A stretch of 37,500 nt of DNA from Theodoxus fluviatilis (Eukaryota; Mollusca; Gastropoda; Cycloneritida; Neritidae). Numbering within the stretch: the stretch's first letter is position 1; every line of letters starts with the position of its first letter. The position numbers and the translations under genes are program-made. This document shows, piece by piece, positions 10,791-20,823 of the stretch. Where the stretch lies: contig JAWQFJ010009650.1 in assembly GCA_034096865.1 (NCBI GenBank), positions 47,501 to 85,000 of the forward strand, read 5' to 3'. The notes beneath the pieces are model-generated. The model did no database searches, was not told the DNA's origin, and worked only from the letters and a program-made list of their open reading frames with translations.

Positions 10791-12472
10791 AGGCTACACC
10801 TACAGGATCTCCGTCCCAGATTCCTAAGGCTACACCTACAGGATCTCCGTCCCAGATTCCTAAGGCTACACCTACAGGATCTCCGTCCCAGATTCCTAAG
10901 GCTACACCTACAGGATCTCCGTCCCAGATTCCTAAGGCTACACCTACAGGATCTCCGTCCCAGATTCCTAAGGCTACACCTACAGGATCTCCGTCCCAGA
11001 TTCCTAAGGCTACACCTACAGGATCTCCGTCCCAGATTCCTAAGGGTACACCTACAGGATCTCCGTCCCAGATTCCTAAGGGTACACCTACAGGATCTCC
11101 GTCCCAGATTCCTAAGGGTACACCTACAGGATCTCTGTCCCAGATTCCTAAGGCTACACCTACAGGATCTCCGTCCCAGATTCCTAAGGGTACACCTACA
11201 GAATCTCCGTCCCAGATTCCTAAGGGTACACCTACAGAATCTCCGTCCCAGATTCCTAAGGGTACACCTACAGAATCTCCGTCCCAGATTCCTAAGGGTA
11301 CACCTACAGGATCTCCGTCCCAGATTCCTAAGGCTACACCTACAGGATCTCCGTCCCAGATTCCTAAGGCTACACCTACAGGATCTCCGTCCCAGATTCC
11401 TAAGGGTACACCAACAGGATCTCCGTCCCAGATTCCTAAGGGTACACCAACAGGATCTCCGTCCCAGATTCCTAAGGCTACACCTACAGGATCTCCGTCC
11501 CAGATTCCTAAGGCTACACCTACAGGATCTCCGTCCCAGATTCCTAAGGGTACACCTACAGGATCTCCGTCCCAGATTCCTAAGGCTACACCTACAGGAT
11601 CTCCGTCCCAGATTCCTAAGGCTACACCTACAGGATCTCCGTCCCAGATTCCTAAGGCTACACCTACAGGATCTCCGTCCCAGATTCCTAAGGCTACACC
11701 TACAGGATCTCCGTCCCAGATTCCTAAGGCTACACCTACAGGATCTCCGTCCCAGATTCCTAAGGGTACACCTACAGGATCTCCGTCCCAGATTCCTAAG
11801 GCTACACCTACAGGATCTCCGTCCCAGATTCCTAAGGGTACACCAACAGGATCTCCGTCCCAGATTCCTAAGGGTACACCAACAGGATCTCCGTCCCAGA
11901 TTCCTAAGGGTACACCTACAGGATCTCCGTCCCAGATTCCTAAGGGTACACCTACAGAATCTCCGTCCCAGATTCCTAAGGCTACACCTACAGGATCTCC
12001 GTCCCAGATTCCTAAGGCTACACCTACAGGATCTCCGTCCCAGATTCCTAAGGCTACACCTACAGGATCTCCGTCCCAGATTCCTAAGGCTACACCTACA
12101 GGATCTCCGTCCCAGATTCCTAAGGGTACACCAACAGGATCTCCGTCCCATATTCCTAAGGCTACACCTACAGGATCTCCGTCCCAGATTCCTAAGGCTA
12201 CACCTACAGGATCTCCGTCCCAGATTCCTAAGGCTACACCTACAGGATCTCCGTCCCAGATTCCTAAGGCTACACCTACAGGATCTCCGTCCCAGATTCC
12301 TAAGGCTACACCTACAGGATCTCCGTCCCAGATTCCTAAGGCTACACCTACAGGATCTCCGTCCCAGATTCCTAAGGCTACACCTACAGGATCTCCGTCC
12401 CAGATTCCTAAGGCTACACCTACAGGATCTCCGTCCCAGATTCCTAAGGCCAAAAAGAGAAGGTTGTGATTA
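10763..12472 (+). CDS. Possible repeat exon: Pro/Thr/Ser-rich dodecapeptide protein with a basic C-terminus (speculative)
   Basis: This frame is open from just after a TGA at 10760 to a TGA at 12470. It reads the 36-bp array as 46 dodecapeptides PKATPTGSPSQI, with A/G and G/E variants, and ends PKAKKRRL followed by stop. It has no internal ATG, so a start or upstream exon would be needed. A PTS-rich repeat resembles mucin-like or secreted structural proteins. The basic tail resembles a short nuclear-localisation signal, which does not fit secretion well. The CCT/CCA variation is silent in this frame, but GCT/GGT and GGA/GAA are not. Competing open frames exist on the minus strand (GIWDGDPVGVAL) and on the plus strand (RPRFLRLHLQDL). 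Expression is unproven, and the openness may simply reflect the 36-bp period. Confidence 0.18.
10791..12446. repeat. 36-bp minisatellite, 46 exact-length units
   Basis: The unit runs AGGCTACACCTACAGGATCT followed by CCGTCCCAGATTCCTA. All 46 units are exactly 36 bp with no indel. Four base changes account for most variation: GCT/GGT, CCT/CCA (units at 11403, 11439, 11835, 11871 and 12123), GGA/GAA (11187, 11223, 11259 and 11943), and single changes at 11115 (CCG to CTG) and 12123 (CAG to CAT). CCA and GAA occur only in GGT units, so there are four unit haplotypes. A 36-bp period keeps phase, so four of six frames stay open. Confidence 0.97.
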
Positions 12473-12815
12473 CGGCAACGCGACCTATCTTTTTTTGTCT
12501 GTCCACCTTAAACTTTTTTTTGATTCTGCAAAAATCAAAGAGGAAAAAAAAAGAGCCGGTAAAGAACAAAATACATGCTGTTCCATCTTTCCCACCCTAC
12601 ATGAACTCGGGGGATCCACTACTTACGTTTAAAAACGCGTTTTCAACTAAAGAGAAACTTTATTTATATTCAATCTGGCCTCGTTAAAACAAATAGAAGA
12701 AAAAAGTTATGACCTATTTACCGACCTTATTTTTTAATCCACGTTACCGTAACCACAACTATGTTTTTTGGGCCAATCCAGGCAAATGGAGACTTTACTT
12801 AGGTTGGCCAGCCCG
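12473..12815. other. AT-rich unique spacer, no gene seen
   Basis: This stretch sits between the 36-bp and 28-bp arrays and has several T and A runs. Short open frames cross it, but none has recognisable content. Confidence 0.6.
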
Positions 12816-13177
12816 TCTCACCTTCACAGTCAGTTGCCTTACTTTTCACCTTCACAGTCAGTTGCCTTACTTCTCACCTTCACAGTCAGTTGCCTTACTT
12901 CTCACCTTCACAGTCAGTTGCCTTACTTCTCACCTTCACAGTCAGTTGCCTTACTTCTCACCTTCACAGTCAGTTGCCTTACTTCTCACCTTCACAGTCA
13001 GTTGCCTTACTTCTCACCTTCACAGTCAGTTGCCTTACTTCTCACCTTCACAGTCAGTTGCCTTACTTGTCACCTTCACAGTCAGTTGCCTTACTTCTCA
13101 CCTTCACAGTCAGTTGCCTTACTTCTCACCTTCACAGTCAGTTGCCTTACTTCTCACCTTCACAGTCAGTTGCCTTA
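12816..13177. repeat. 28-bp minisatellite, 13 units
   Basis: The unit is TCTCACCTTCACAGTCAGTT followed by GCCTTACT. There are about 13 nearly identical copies; the first junction has TTTTCACC and one later unit has TTGTCACC. The period is not a multiple of 3, so the overlapping open frames rich in Ser, Leu and Phe are by-products. The array stops exactly at the left inverted repeat of the next element. Confidence 0.95.
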
Positions 13178-14185
13178 AGGCGCCTACACACGTTACGTTT
13201 TTCAAGCTGGTTTTGCTCCCGATTCGGCTGACCGTGCGTGTAAAAAGCGGGTTGACAGCCACACGCAACGATTACACCCACACCGCGAACTGGAGCGATG
13301 TTCATTTAAGCGAAGCAAAGTCAGAATTTAGAGTTACGTCCCTTTCATGAGACTATGACAACCGGACGCTTCCTGTAGGCTGCAGCTCAATCAATGCGAA
13401 GACGCAACGATAAAATTCGATCCGCAGACAGATGCTTTCGGCGTGTAGATGAATGTGTGTGACCTGCATTGCGAATTGTAAAATGTACCATCTTCCACGA
13501 ACTATTCATGCATTCAACATACAGCTTTGATAAATTAATGCCAACACTCGCTTTCGACGTGAAGGCTGTAGAGTGTAGCTTCCTGGCGAAGCCTCAACGA
13601 TAAAAGTCGATCCGCGGACATGCTTTCTCGGCGTGTAGGTGAATGCGTTGACCTGCATTGCGAATTGTAAAATGTACCATCTTCCACGAACTATTCATAC
13701 ATTCAACATACAGCTTTGATAAATTAATGCCAACACTCGCTTTTGACGTGAAGGCTGTAGCTGCCTGGCGAAGCCTCAACGATAAAAGTCGATCCGCGGA
13801 CATGCTTTCTCGGCGTGTAGATGAATGCGTTTGACCTGCATTGCGAATTGTACAATGTACCAGCTTTCACGAACTATTCATGCATTCAACATACAGCTTT
13901 GATAAATTAATGCTGTTCATGGCTTACATTTTCTTTGGATGGGCTTTTAGTATCCCCAAATACACCTTTTTATGTTCTAAGCGAGGACAGCGTCAGCCAT
14001 TAAAATTGGCGACTAGTCGTCAGAACGCGAGATCTCGCGTCGCCGGGCATGTGAACCGGTCCGGAGGGGTCGGGAAAATAGAGCCAGCCCTAGTCACAAG
14101 AACCGTGCCGGATTAGTCCACGGTTTCGATTTTTGACCGGATCGGCAGCAAAACCGGGGGACAACCGGTACGTGTGTAGGCGCCT
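13178..14185. mobile_element. Non-autonomous DNA transposon-like element with terminal inverted repeats
   Basis: The left end AGGCGCCTACACACGT (13178-13193) is a perfect inverted copy of the right end (14170-14185). Weaker inverted similarity continues inward: GGTTTTGCTcCCGATtCGG on the left against GGTTTTGCTgCCGATcCGG on the right. TTA lies immediately outside both ends (13175-13177 and 14186-14188), consistent with a 3-bp target duplication of the PIF/Harbinger TWA type, though 3 bp is weak evidence. The interior holds three ~185-bp direct repeats and no transposase, so the element would need a partner in trans. The superfamily is an inference. Confidence 0.6.
13390..13915. repeat. Three direct repeats of about 182-190 bp inside the TIR element
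   Basis: The landmark CGATAAAA followed by TCGATCCGC recurs at 13408, 13598 and 13780. Each copy then carries ACCTGCATTGCGAATTGTA, a segment matching ACGAACTATTCATRCATTCA, and CTTTGATAAATTAATGC. The spacing is 190 then 182 bp. Copies 2 and 3 are closest to each other and copy 1 is the most diverged. Subterminal or internal tandem repeats are common in non-autonomous DNA elements. Confidence 0.9.
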
Positions 14186-14585
<400 letters not shown>

Positions 14586-14595
14586 CTCATTGATA

Positions 14596-14722
14596 CATGC
14601 ACACACACGTATTCACACATACACACGTATACACGTACACACATACACACATACACACATACATATACACACACACACTCGAGTGCGTGCGCTCACACTA
14701 ACATAAATGCACATGCACGCAC
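14596..14722. repeat. (AC)n / (ATACAC)n microsatellite
   Basis: Interrupted AC and ATACAC units directly follow the TC tract and form a compound microsatellite. Confidence 0.9.
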
Positions 14723-16080
14723 ATAAGTTGATACATAGATAATAAGAAGCTCAAATTCTTCGTGTTTTCTACTACCGCTATCCTCTCAGTTAACTTGTTT
14801 GAATGAAAACAAAGTAGATTAACTACAGGTAATAACAACTATAAGCAGAAAATTATTGCACAAAGAGTGTTACGGTACGTGTTTAATAGAATGCAACAAA
14901 ATCAGCTAATCAACTATCGACGTACGTATGAGTCGTTTCATATTTCAAACAAGTTTAGTTATCTATTTTAGCGCTGACTGTCAATTTCAGAATGGAGGAG
15001 TATTCGAAATGACAGATTGATTTCTTTGATCTAGAATCCACTCATCGGTAGAGATCGATAGAACAATTAGGACCAGGATTTTCTCCTTACGAACACTGTC
15101 CCACAGGCTCTCCAGTACGAGTCTCTCTGTACATGATCGCCGATCTTCCTCACAAGCCTCGACTTGGCGGTGAGGTCTTCGGAAACTAGGTTAGTTCTGT
15201 TTGATTCCCAACTGATCTTGGACATACGCTGCGGTTGGGCTTGTGTGCTCCGCCAAAATGATTGTTCCACCCTAGCTCTCTACGAGGCCCATTTACTGGG
15301 TTACAGCTGCTGTTTCAATACGCCCTCACTCGGGTCTCCTGATTGCGCATTGTGGAGGTAACAGGGCCTCGTCTGGCTGGACAAGGAGAAGTAATGGCCA
15401 CGTGTCTGTACAGCCTCCTTCATCCTCCCTACTTCCCAGCTTCTCCTACGTGGCATCTTCAGATTAGGGCCCTAACAAGGATGTCCTCTCACCTCTCCTC
15501 CTTCCCCGACCATTTGTTCCAAGCGGAACAACTGAGTATCTTATCGATTTTCTCATTAGATGCAGACATGGAGGAAACAGTTTAGTGTGTCATGGCAGAA
15601 ATGGTGTTCGTAGGAGACACACTAACCTAATTTGTTTTGCTGCTGGTCTCTTGTTAGATAGGCATTCATACGCCGAATAAGTAAAGATTAACCGGATTTT
15701 ATTGTTACAACTGGTTACCTTTTTCAAAGTTAATAATCATGATCAAATCTTTCAGCTTTTAGACACGCTTCGTTCCGACATAATCAGATCGCCCTGCTTA
15801 AACAATTATGTTGCTTGTGGATCAAATGGTCGAAACATTATAACACATCTGCTTTATTTTAAAGAAAAGAATAGTTTCGGTTAAATGCTGTTTTAAAATA
15901 AAAGTGCCTTTTCAGAACAACACAACGCAAAAACCCCATGTCTTTGTCTTATGTGCTTGGGTTCCCAAGAAATTACCATGCATGGACTCTACACAGAGAG
16001 ATTCAGGGAATATCCACTCAGCGCTAAGACATTTCCCACATCAACTCAACAGATGCATCACCACGTCATAGGTCAGCCTG
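14723..16080. other. Unique sequence with short unrecognised ORFs
   Basis: There is no convincing gene. A 67-codon minus-strand frame at 15067-15270 contains MSKISWESNRTN and then SRLVRKI. This faintly resembles the ISW..RTN segment found near the C-terminus of some LINE ORF2 proteins, but no RT motif accompanies it, so it is only a possible remnant. The plus-strand frames at 15343-15585 and 15702-15884 have no recognisable content. Confidence 0.4.
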
Positions 16081-16089
16081 CTCGAAACT

Positions 16090-16394
16090 CAGTGTGGATT
16101 TTGTGTGGACTTTTGCAGAGCGACAGGTCCGAGAGAAGTGCTCGAGCAAAAACTGGACTTGCGTCCTGTGCTCAACGACCTGCCCAAGGCAGTGGGCTCC
16201 GTCAACAGGAGGCTCTGTGGTCAATGTGTGCACAATGTGCATGTCCTTGTGAGGTCATACAGTTCATCAGCTTCTTGCATGACGGCCCACAATTAACAGT
16301 CCTACCCTTTCGGAATCTTCAGCGAGGTGACGTCAGGTCGCATCATGTAACAGCAACCCTTCAATGTGTTCTTCACCCACGCCCTGAGGTGTAA
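16090..16394 (+). pseudogene. Decayed LINE reverse transcriptase fragment
   Basis: Across shifting frames the translation follows a common LINE RT core in order. QCGF is seen at about 16090. A segment AERQVREKCSSKN follows in another frame. Then comes LDLRPVLNDLPKAVGSVNRR (compare the usual LDLYxxFxDLxKAFDxVNR, motif A, whose catalytic Asp and Phe are lost). CPCEVIQFISFLHDG follows near 16240-16285, and CVLHP near 16364 sits at the place of motif B. At least two frameshifts and a lost catalytic Asp make it dead. The order and spacing of motifs support the call. The clade is not determined, but it is different from the LINEs at 27-31 kb. Confidence 0.6.
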
Positions 16395-16705
16395 ATATGA
16401 AGGTTCCTTAAGACGAATCGGTCACCAAGTACCACTACATCGGATCCGTATTAGACTTCATCGCTTCGTTGGCAAAGCCAAAACATCGAACAATATTGAA
16501 CAAGGAGAAGTGGTGACTGCGTCATAATGGCACATATGTACACGGGCCTGTAGGCCTTCTGGAACGATTTTTCTGAAGCTTCTACAGGATTCCGACCGAT
16601 CTTGAAACAGCAAACCGAGGAGTCCTTCATTCAGATCGCCCCAGACAGAGTCGTATTTATATCGTCAATCAACATTTACAGCACAAATATGGTATGTCAA
16701 CAGAT
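16395..16705. other. Unique sequence, probably decayed LINE body
   Basis: This lies between the RT fragment and a pentanucleotide-based repeat. I could not follow a reading frame here. By position it would be the RT thumb or connection region of the same decayed LINE. Confidence 0.35.
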
Positions 16706-17025
16706 TCAAGGCCAAAAAATACAAGGCAATACAAGGATAAGCAAGGCAAGGCAAGGATAAGCAAGGCATGACAAGAAAAAGTAAGGCAAGGTAAGGCAAG
16801 GATAAGCAAGGCATGACAAGAAAAAGTGAGGCAAGGTAAGGCAAGGATAAGCAAGGCAAGGCAAGGATAAGCAAGGCATGACAAGAAAAAGCGAGGCAAG
16901 GTAAGGCAAGGATAAGCAAGGCAAGGCAAGGATAAGCAAGGCATGACAAGAAAAAGCGAGGCAAGGTAAGGCAAGGATAAACAAGGCAAGGGAAGATACA
17001 GCAAAGCGAGGTAAGACGAGGAAAA
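16706..17025. repeat. (AAGGC)n-derived tandem repeat with 45/65-bp super-units
   Basis: Pentamers GCAAG, GATAA, GTAAG and GCATG/ACAAG/AAAAA are arranged in larger units. GCATGACAAG occurs at 16766, 16811, 16876 and 16941, so the steps are 45, 65 and 65 bp. The minus-strand frames rich in Leu, Pro, Cys and Ser (up to 131 codons) are by-products of the repeat and are not genes. Confidence 0.93.
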
Positions 17026-17216
17026 TACTTTGAAGACTGTGCAATACGATACTCGACCATAACAATGCGTTCTTGGCCAGCAAACTAAAACGTTACAATA
17101 CTATGCTTGTTAATGAGTGTCATCCTCCATCACGTTATAGTAGGTGGATAAGTTCCATTCGTGTGTTCTACAATCCATTCTAAGCATCCAGACGGCAGAA
17201 CAAAGTCACCGGCTTC

Positions 17217-17620
17217 GAAGTCTTGGAGCAAGACAAGTGTTCCATGATCAATACAATTCTGCAAGACACCCTGCTCCAGTAATGTCATCGGCATAAATGA
17301 CTGGCACCTATCTGGACAGCAGTTCTGTGGTGAACTAGGCCAGGGGAGAAGGCAAAATGCCGTCCATAAAACGAGCTACAAGAACTATCTGAATGGGACC
17401 TGGAAGTGGAGTGACACGAAAATGTTGTGACCTCGACAAGCAGTGGAAAACCGCCCCAGCTAATTTGTCATTGACGAAGCGTCAATCTCTGCAATAGGAT
17501 CGTAGGCAACAACAAAAGCAACCTGTGAACGCCGTCACACTTGTGCGTCAGTGCATGTAGCAACAAAGCCATGATTCCCAACTTCATCAGGAGGAACACC
17601 GATTTCGTTCTCGAGATTGT
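17217..17620 (+). pseudogene. Decayed LINE ORF2 C-terminal fragment
   Basis: One frame gives VLEQDKCSMINTILQDTLLQ, then a stop where LINE proteins have RWAGHV-like sequence. The next frame gives HLSGQQFCGELGQGRRQNAV near 17305-17365, which corresponds to the common LPxQLFYGELxxGKRxxGG segment. Further on come KRQSLQ, a stop, DRRQQQKQ, and a CASVHVATK segment at about 17540 that matches the end of this protein class. It follows the RT fragment at 16.1-16.4 kb on the same strand, with the AAGGC-type repeat between them. The two are probably one old copy later split by repeat expansion. Confidence 0.55.
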
Positions 17621-18510
17621 TGCCCATAATACGGTGATTGCAGTTTTGAAGACAAACAACCGTTGTACTATAACATGATTTTGGTCAACATTTATTTGAA
17701 AAACCAATGCTCTTGCATATTTCATTTGAAGTTTATATTAACCATAACATAACATACCCATCTCCAAACTCATCTTAATCCTAAAATTCTGCAAGGTTAA
17801 ATTAAAAACTTTGCGATTTACTGTTCTTGAAAATACCTCATTACTAGGGCAATTGATGGCAAGAAACGAGGTAGAGGCAATATCTACGAGGAGGCAGTGC
17901 CAGTGCAGGACAGGCTCTTGGCCGAGGCTGGTGCCAGAGTTGGGTGTCAGGGCTGTCTGCTCCACCTCGGCGTGTCCAATCTTCCAAGAACTGGTTCCAT
18001 ACACTTCCGAACTCTGCCTGTCCTCTCACCCACATGTGTGTAATGGGAACATGGAGAGGCTCGGCCCTGCAGAAAAACGCATTTAAGCAGTCCATCTAGC
18101 GTCACAAAGCGATCCATTGTAGACGCCGTGCCACGTGTCACTAGCACCTGGGCGCAGTCCCCTGCCCCACATTCACACTGGCAGTCGTGGTCGCACTGAA
18201 CCATCTTTTTAAGACCTTTCCCATTTCCCTGGAGGGATGTTTCTTGCGGCGTGACCAGACGGCGCGTTCCACCTACGTCTGCAAAGTTGTCTCCAAACTG
18301 AGATGCAAGTTTCCTGCTGAGCAAGGGAATTGAGGTTCAGACAAGGCATTCAGCCAGGAGAAGGATACTCACACATTTCCTTCACAAAAAAAACAATCAA
18401 ACGAACGAACGAATAAAAGACCAAACAAAATGAAACACCAGTTAAGCTTGTTCCGCCTCTCTCCCTCTCCCATATTATCATAACCAATTGTACAATTATC
18501 TTCGTCACTA
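17621..18510. other. Unique sequence; minus-strand ORF of unknown nature
   Basis: The minus frame at 17947-18324 (125 codons) is Cys-rich in its middle (CDHDCQCECGAGDC). A second minus frame at 17844-18095 contains EFGSVWNQFLEDW. I considered a broken fibrinogen-related or PAN domain spread across frames, but no frame gives a convincing series of conserved residues. No function is assigned. Confidence 0.3.
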
Positions 18511-18512
18511 TT

Positions 18513-18778
18513 AGAGGAGGAGGAGAGGGAGAAGGAAGCGGAGGAGGAGGAGGAGGAGGAGGAGGAGGAGGAGGAGGAGGAGGAGGAGGAGGAGGAGGAG
18601 GAGGAGGAGGAGGAGGAGGAGGAGGAGGAGGAGAAGGAGGAGGAGGAGGAGAAGAAGAAGAAGAAGAAGAAGAAGAAGAAGAAGAAGAAGAAGAAGAAGA
18701 AGAAGAAGAAGAAGAAGAAGAAGAAGAAGAAGAAGAAGAAGAAGAAGAAGAAGAAGAAAAAGAGCAAGAAGAAGAAGA
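18513..18778. repeat. Compound (AGG)n / (AAG)n trinucleotide repeat
   Basis: (GGA)n from about 18536 to 18645 passes into (GAA)n from about 18650 to 18758, with GA-rich edges to about 18840. The minus-strand poly-Ser, poly-Phe and poly-Leu frames, up to 184 codons, are translation of this repeat. Confidence 0.97.
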
Positions 18779-18988
18779 AAGAACGAAGAAAAGAGCGAGA
18801 AAAACAACAACGAGAGGAACAAGAACGAGAAGAACAACAAGATAATATGAATAAATAGTGTATCTACATTCGCTTGAACACGTGGACAAACATGATTCCT
18901 CCATTAGATATGTTATATGTCAATATCCAGTTTTCTGTTTTTACCAGTACGCACCAGGTGTTTTCCTCTCTTTCAGTGAACTTTTCAG

Positions 18989-18992
<4 letters not shown>

Positions 18993-19039
<47 letters not shown>

Positions 19040-19202
19040 TACTCTCTTTTTATCTCTCTCTCTCTCTGTCTTACTCTCTTTTTATTTTCTCTCTTTCTTT
19101 CTCTCTACCCCCTCTTTCTCTTTCTCTCTTTCTTTCTCTCTCACTCTCTTTTTCTCTCGCTGTCTCTCGTTCTCTCTTTTTCTTTCTATTTATCTCTCCC
19201 TG

Positions 19203-19250
<48 letters not shown>

Positions 19251-19254
19251 TCTC
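18993..19254. repeat. TC-rich microsatellite tract
   Basis: (TC)n runs are broken by TTTT, TGTC and CCCC interruptions. A pyrimidine-rich but non-repetitive stretch follows to about 19600. Confidence 0.95.
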
Positions 19255-19660
19255 CCACCCCCCAGGTTTTGCGGCCTCAACAGCGCCTAATTTCCACACT
19301 CCTCGGGGTCCTGCGCGGACCGAATTACTGTCATTTGCTGATCGTCCGCTTCTCGCGTCCCCTCTCCCTCCTGGGCTTTTAGCCGGGCATCCCTCTTTTC
19401 AGCCGCTCTCTTTCGCCCTCCACCCTCTCTTCCCTCGCTTTTAATCAGCTCTTGAAAAAAGCCACGCGCCCCCTCCTTGCCTTGTGTGCTTTTTCTGCCG
19501 TCGTTTTCTTCCCTGCTTGCTCTTCCGCTCTCCCGGCGAAGCTTTTAGTCGTTCTTTCTCTGCTTCTTTTCTTTCCATCTTTCTGCTGTGTTCACCGCAA
19601 AAGCTGAAACGTGCTATCTCACACTGCGACAGTGCGTCGGCAACAGCAGTGCTGACAACG
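19255..19660. other. Pyrimidine-rich unique sequence
   Basis: The plus strand is strongly C+T biased with GC-rich islands such as GCGCGGACCG. I saw no open frame of recognisable content. It could be a decayed polypyrimidine tract or regulatory DNA; the sequence does not decide. Confidence 0.4.
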
Positions 19661-19661
19661 G

Positions 19662-19853
19662 TCTAGCTGTAATATCACATCATGTAATCATATGGACAGA
19701 TAACTAGGCCAGGTAGTTAACAATAGTTCTAGCTGTAATATCACATCATGTAATGGACAGATAACTAGGCCAGGTAGTTAACAATAGACGGTCTAGCTGT
19801 AATATCACATCATGTAATGGACAGATAACTAGGCCAGGTAGTTAACAATAGTT
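19662..19853. repeat. Three tandem copies of a 64-66-bp unit
   Basis: TCTAGCTGTAATATCACATC starts units at 19662, 19728 and 19792, and each continues to GGCCAGGTAGTTAACAATAG. The first copy has an extra CATA after CATGTAAT. The third copy ends at GTTCTACC. Confidence 0.95.
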
Positions 19854-19856
19854 CTA

Positions 19857-20166
19857 CCGTAGTGGATTTTGCGGATCATGTATCCCTGTAGCGCCTTCAT
19901 CACATATTACGATGGTATCTTGACCTGATTTTGATTTTATTTCTGTGATTTCTGTGCTCTCGAACCAAACACTTGATGCCGTCTTTAGTAGGGGGAAAAT
20001 AATGTTTGAATACATGTATTGTCTTTGATAGTGATAATCAATAGTGTGCAAGAAACATTTTGACATAGTGGGACTATTTTAAACCCCCCGATGTAGTTCA
20101 GTTAACAAAATTTGGAAGTGAGATATGCCAAACGACAATATATTTAATTGCTTTCCCTGAAATTAA
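19857..20166. other. Unique sequence, no gene seen
   Basis: The minus frame at 19854-20066 has 70 codons without recognisable content. It begins at an AT-rich stretch. Confidence 0.4.
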
Positions 20167-20168
20167 GG

Positions 20169-20228
20169 AGCAACAACAATAGCAACAACAATAGCAACAA
20201 CAATAGCAACAACAATAGCAACAACAAA
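20169..20228. repeat. 12-bp tandem repeat (AACAACAATAGC)
   Basis: About five copies of a CAA-type dodecamer. Confidence 0.93.
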
Positions 20229-20490
20229 AACTGGGTGTTGCATTCTGTTCCTGGGAGTTCGGCGATTCTGCTTATACAATATGAACTGAAGTCATTATGT
20301 TGTATCCCAAATTTCTATTTCTAGAAGAAAAAAAATCCACGAAATTAGCAAACCCAAACAACTTTAAAGTTTACAGTGAAGAGCGAGAATTGTGCGAATC
20401 TTATTATCGTCATCAAAACAAACAGGTTACTCCTCACTTAAAAAACACGCAACATTTCTCTAAATTTTTGGAAATCAGTAGTGTATTGAA

Positions 20491-20496
<6 letters not shown>

Positions 20497-20538
<42 letters not shown>

Positions 20539-20691
20539 AAGAGAGAGAAAGAAAGAGAGAGAGAAAGAGAGAGATGGAGAGAAAGAGAGAGGTAGAAAGA
20601 AAGATAAAGTGAGAGGGAGAGAGAAAGAGAGAGAGAAAGAGAGAAGAGAGAAAAAGAGAGAGAGAAAGTGAGAGAGAAAGGGAGAGAGGGG

Positions 20692-20725
<34 letters not shown>

Positions 20726-20791
20726 AAGATAGAGATAAAGAGAGAGAAAGAAAGAGAGATAGAAAAAAGATATATATATATATACATATAC

Positions 20792-20822
<31 letters not shown>
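20497..20822. repeat. GA-rich microsatellite with (TA)n insert
   Basis: The tract is a perfect (GA)n start, then AAAG/GAGA mixtures, a short (TA)n at about 20770-20783, and (GA)n again. Arg-Glu and Ser-Leu frames over it are artefacts. Confidence 0.95.

Positions 20823-20823
<1 letters not shown>

Noticed and set aside
10717..12453. Minus-strand 578-codon protein of GIWDGDPVGVAL repeats, and the 485- and 616-codon repeat frames
   Set aside because: A 36-bp unit with few stop-like triplets opens four frames at once. Nothing singles these three out, and none has a natural ending like the frame noted as speculative.
1..13177. CRISPR-like arrays
   Set aside because: The repeats are contiguous 19-, 36- and 28-bp units with no spacers, in a eukaryotic context. 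They are minisatellites.
17844..18324. Broken fibrinogen-related or PAN domain on the minus strand
   Set aside because: A few local matches (EFGSVWNQF, a Cys cluster) appear in different frames, but no ordered set of conserved residues is visible.
18350..18904. Long minus-strand Ser/Pro, Phe and Leu ORFs
   Set aside because: These are translations of (GGA)n and (GAA)n repeats.
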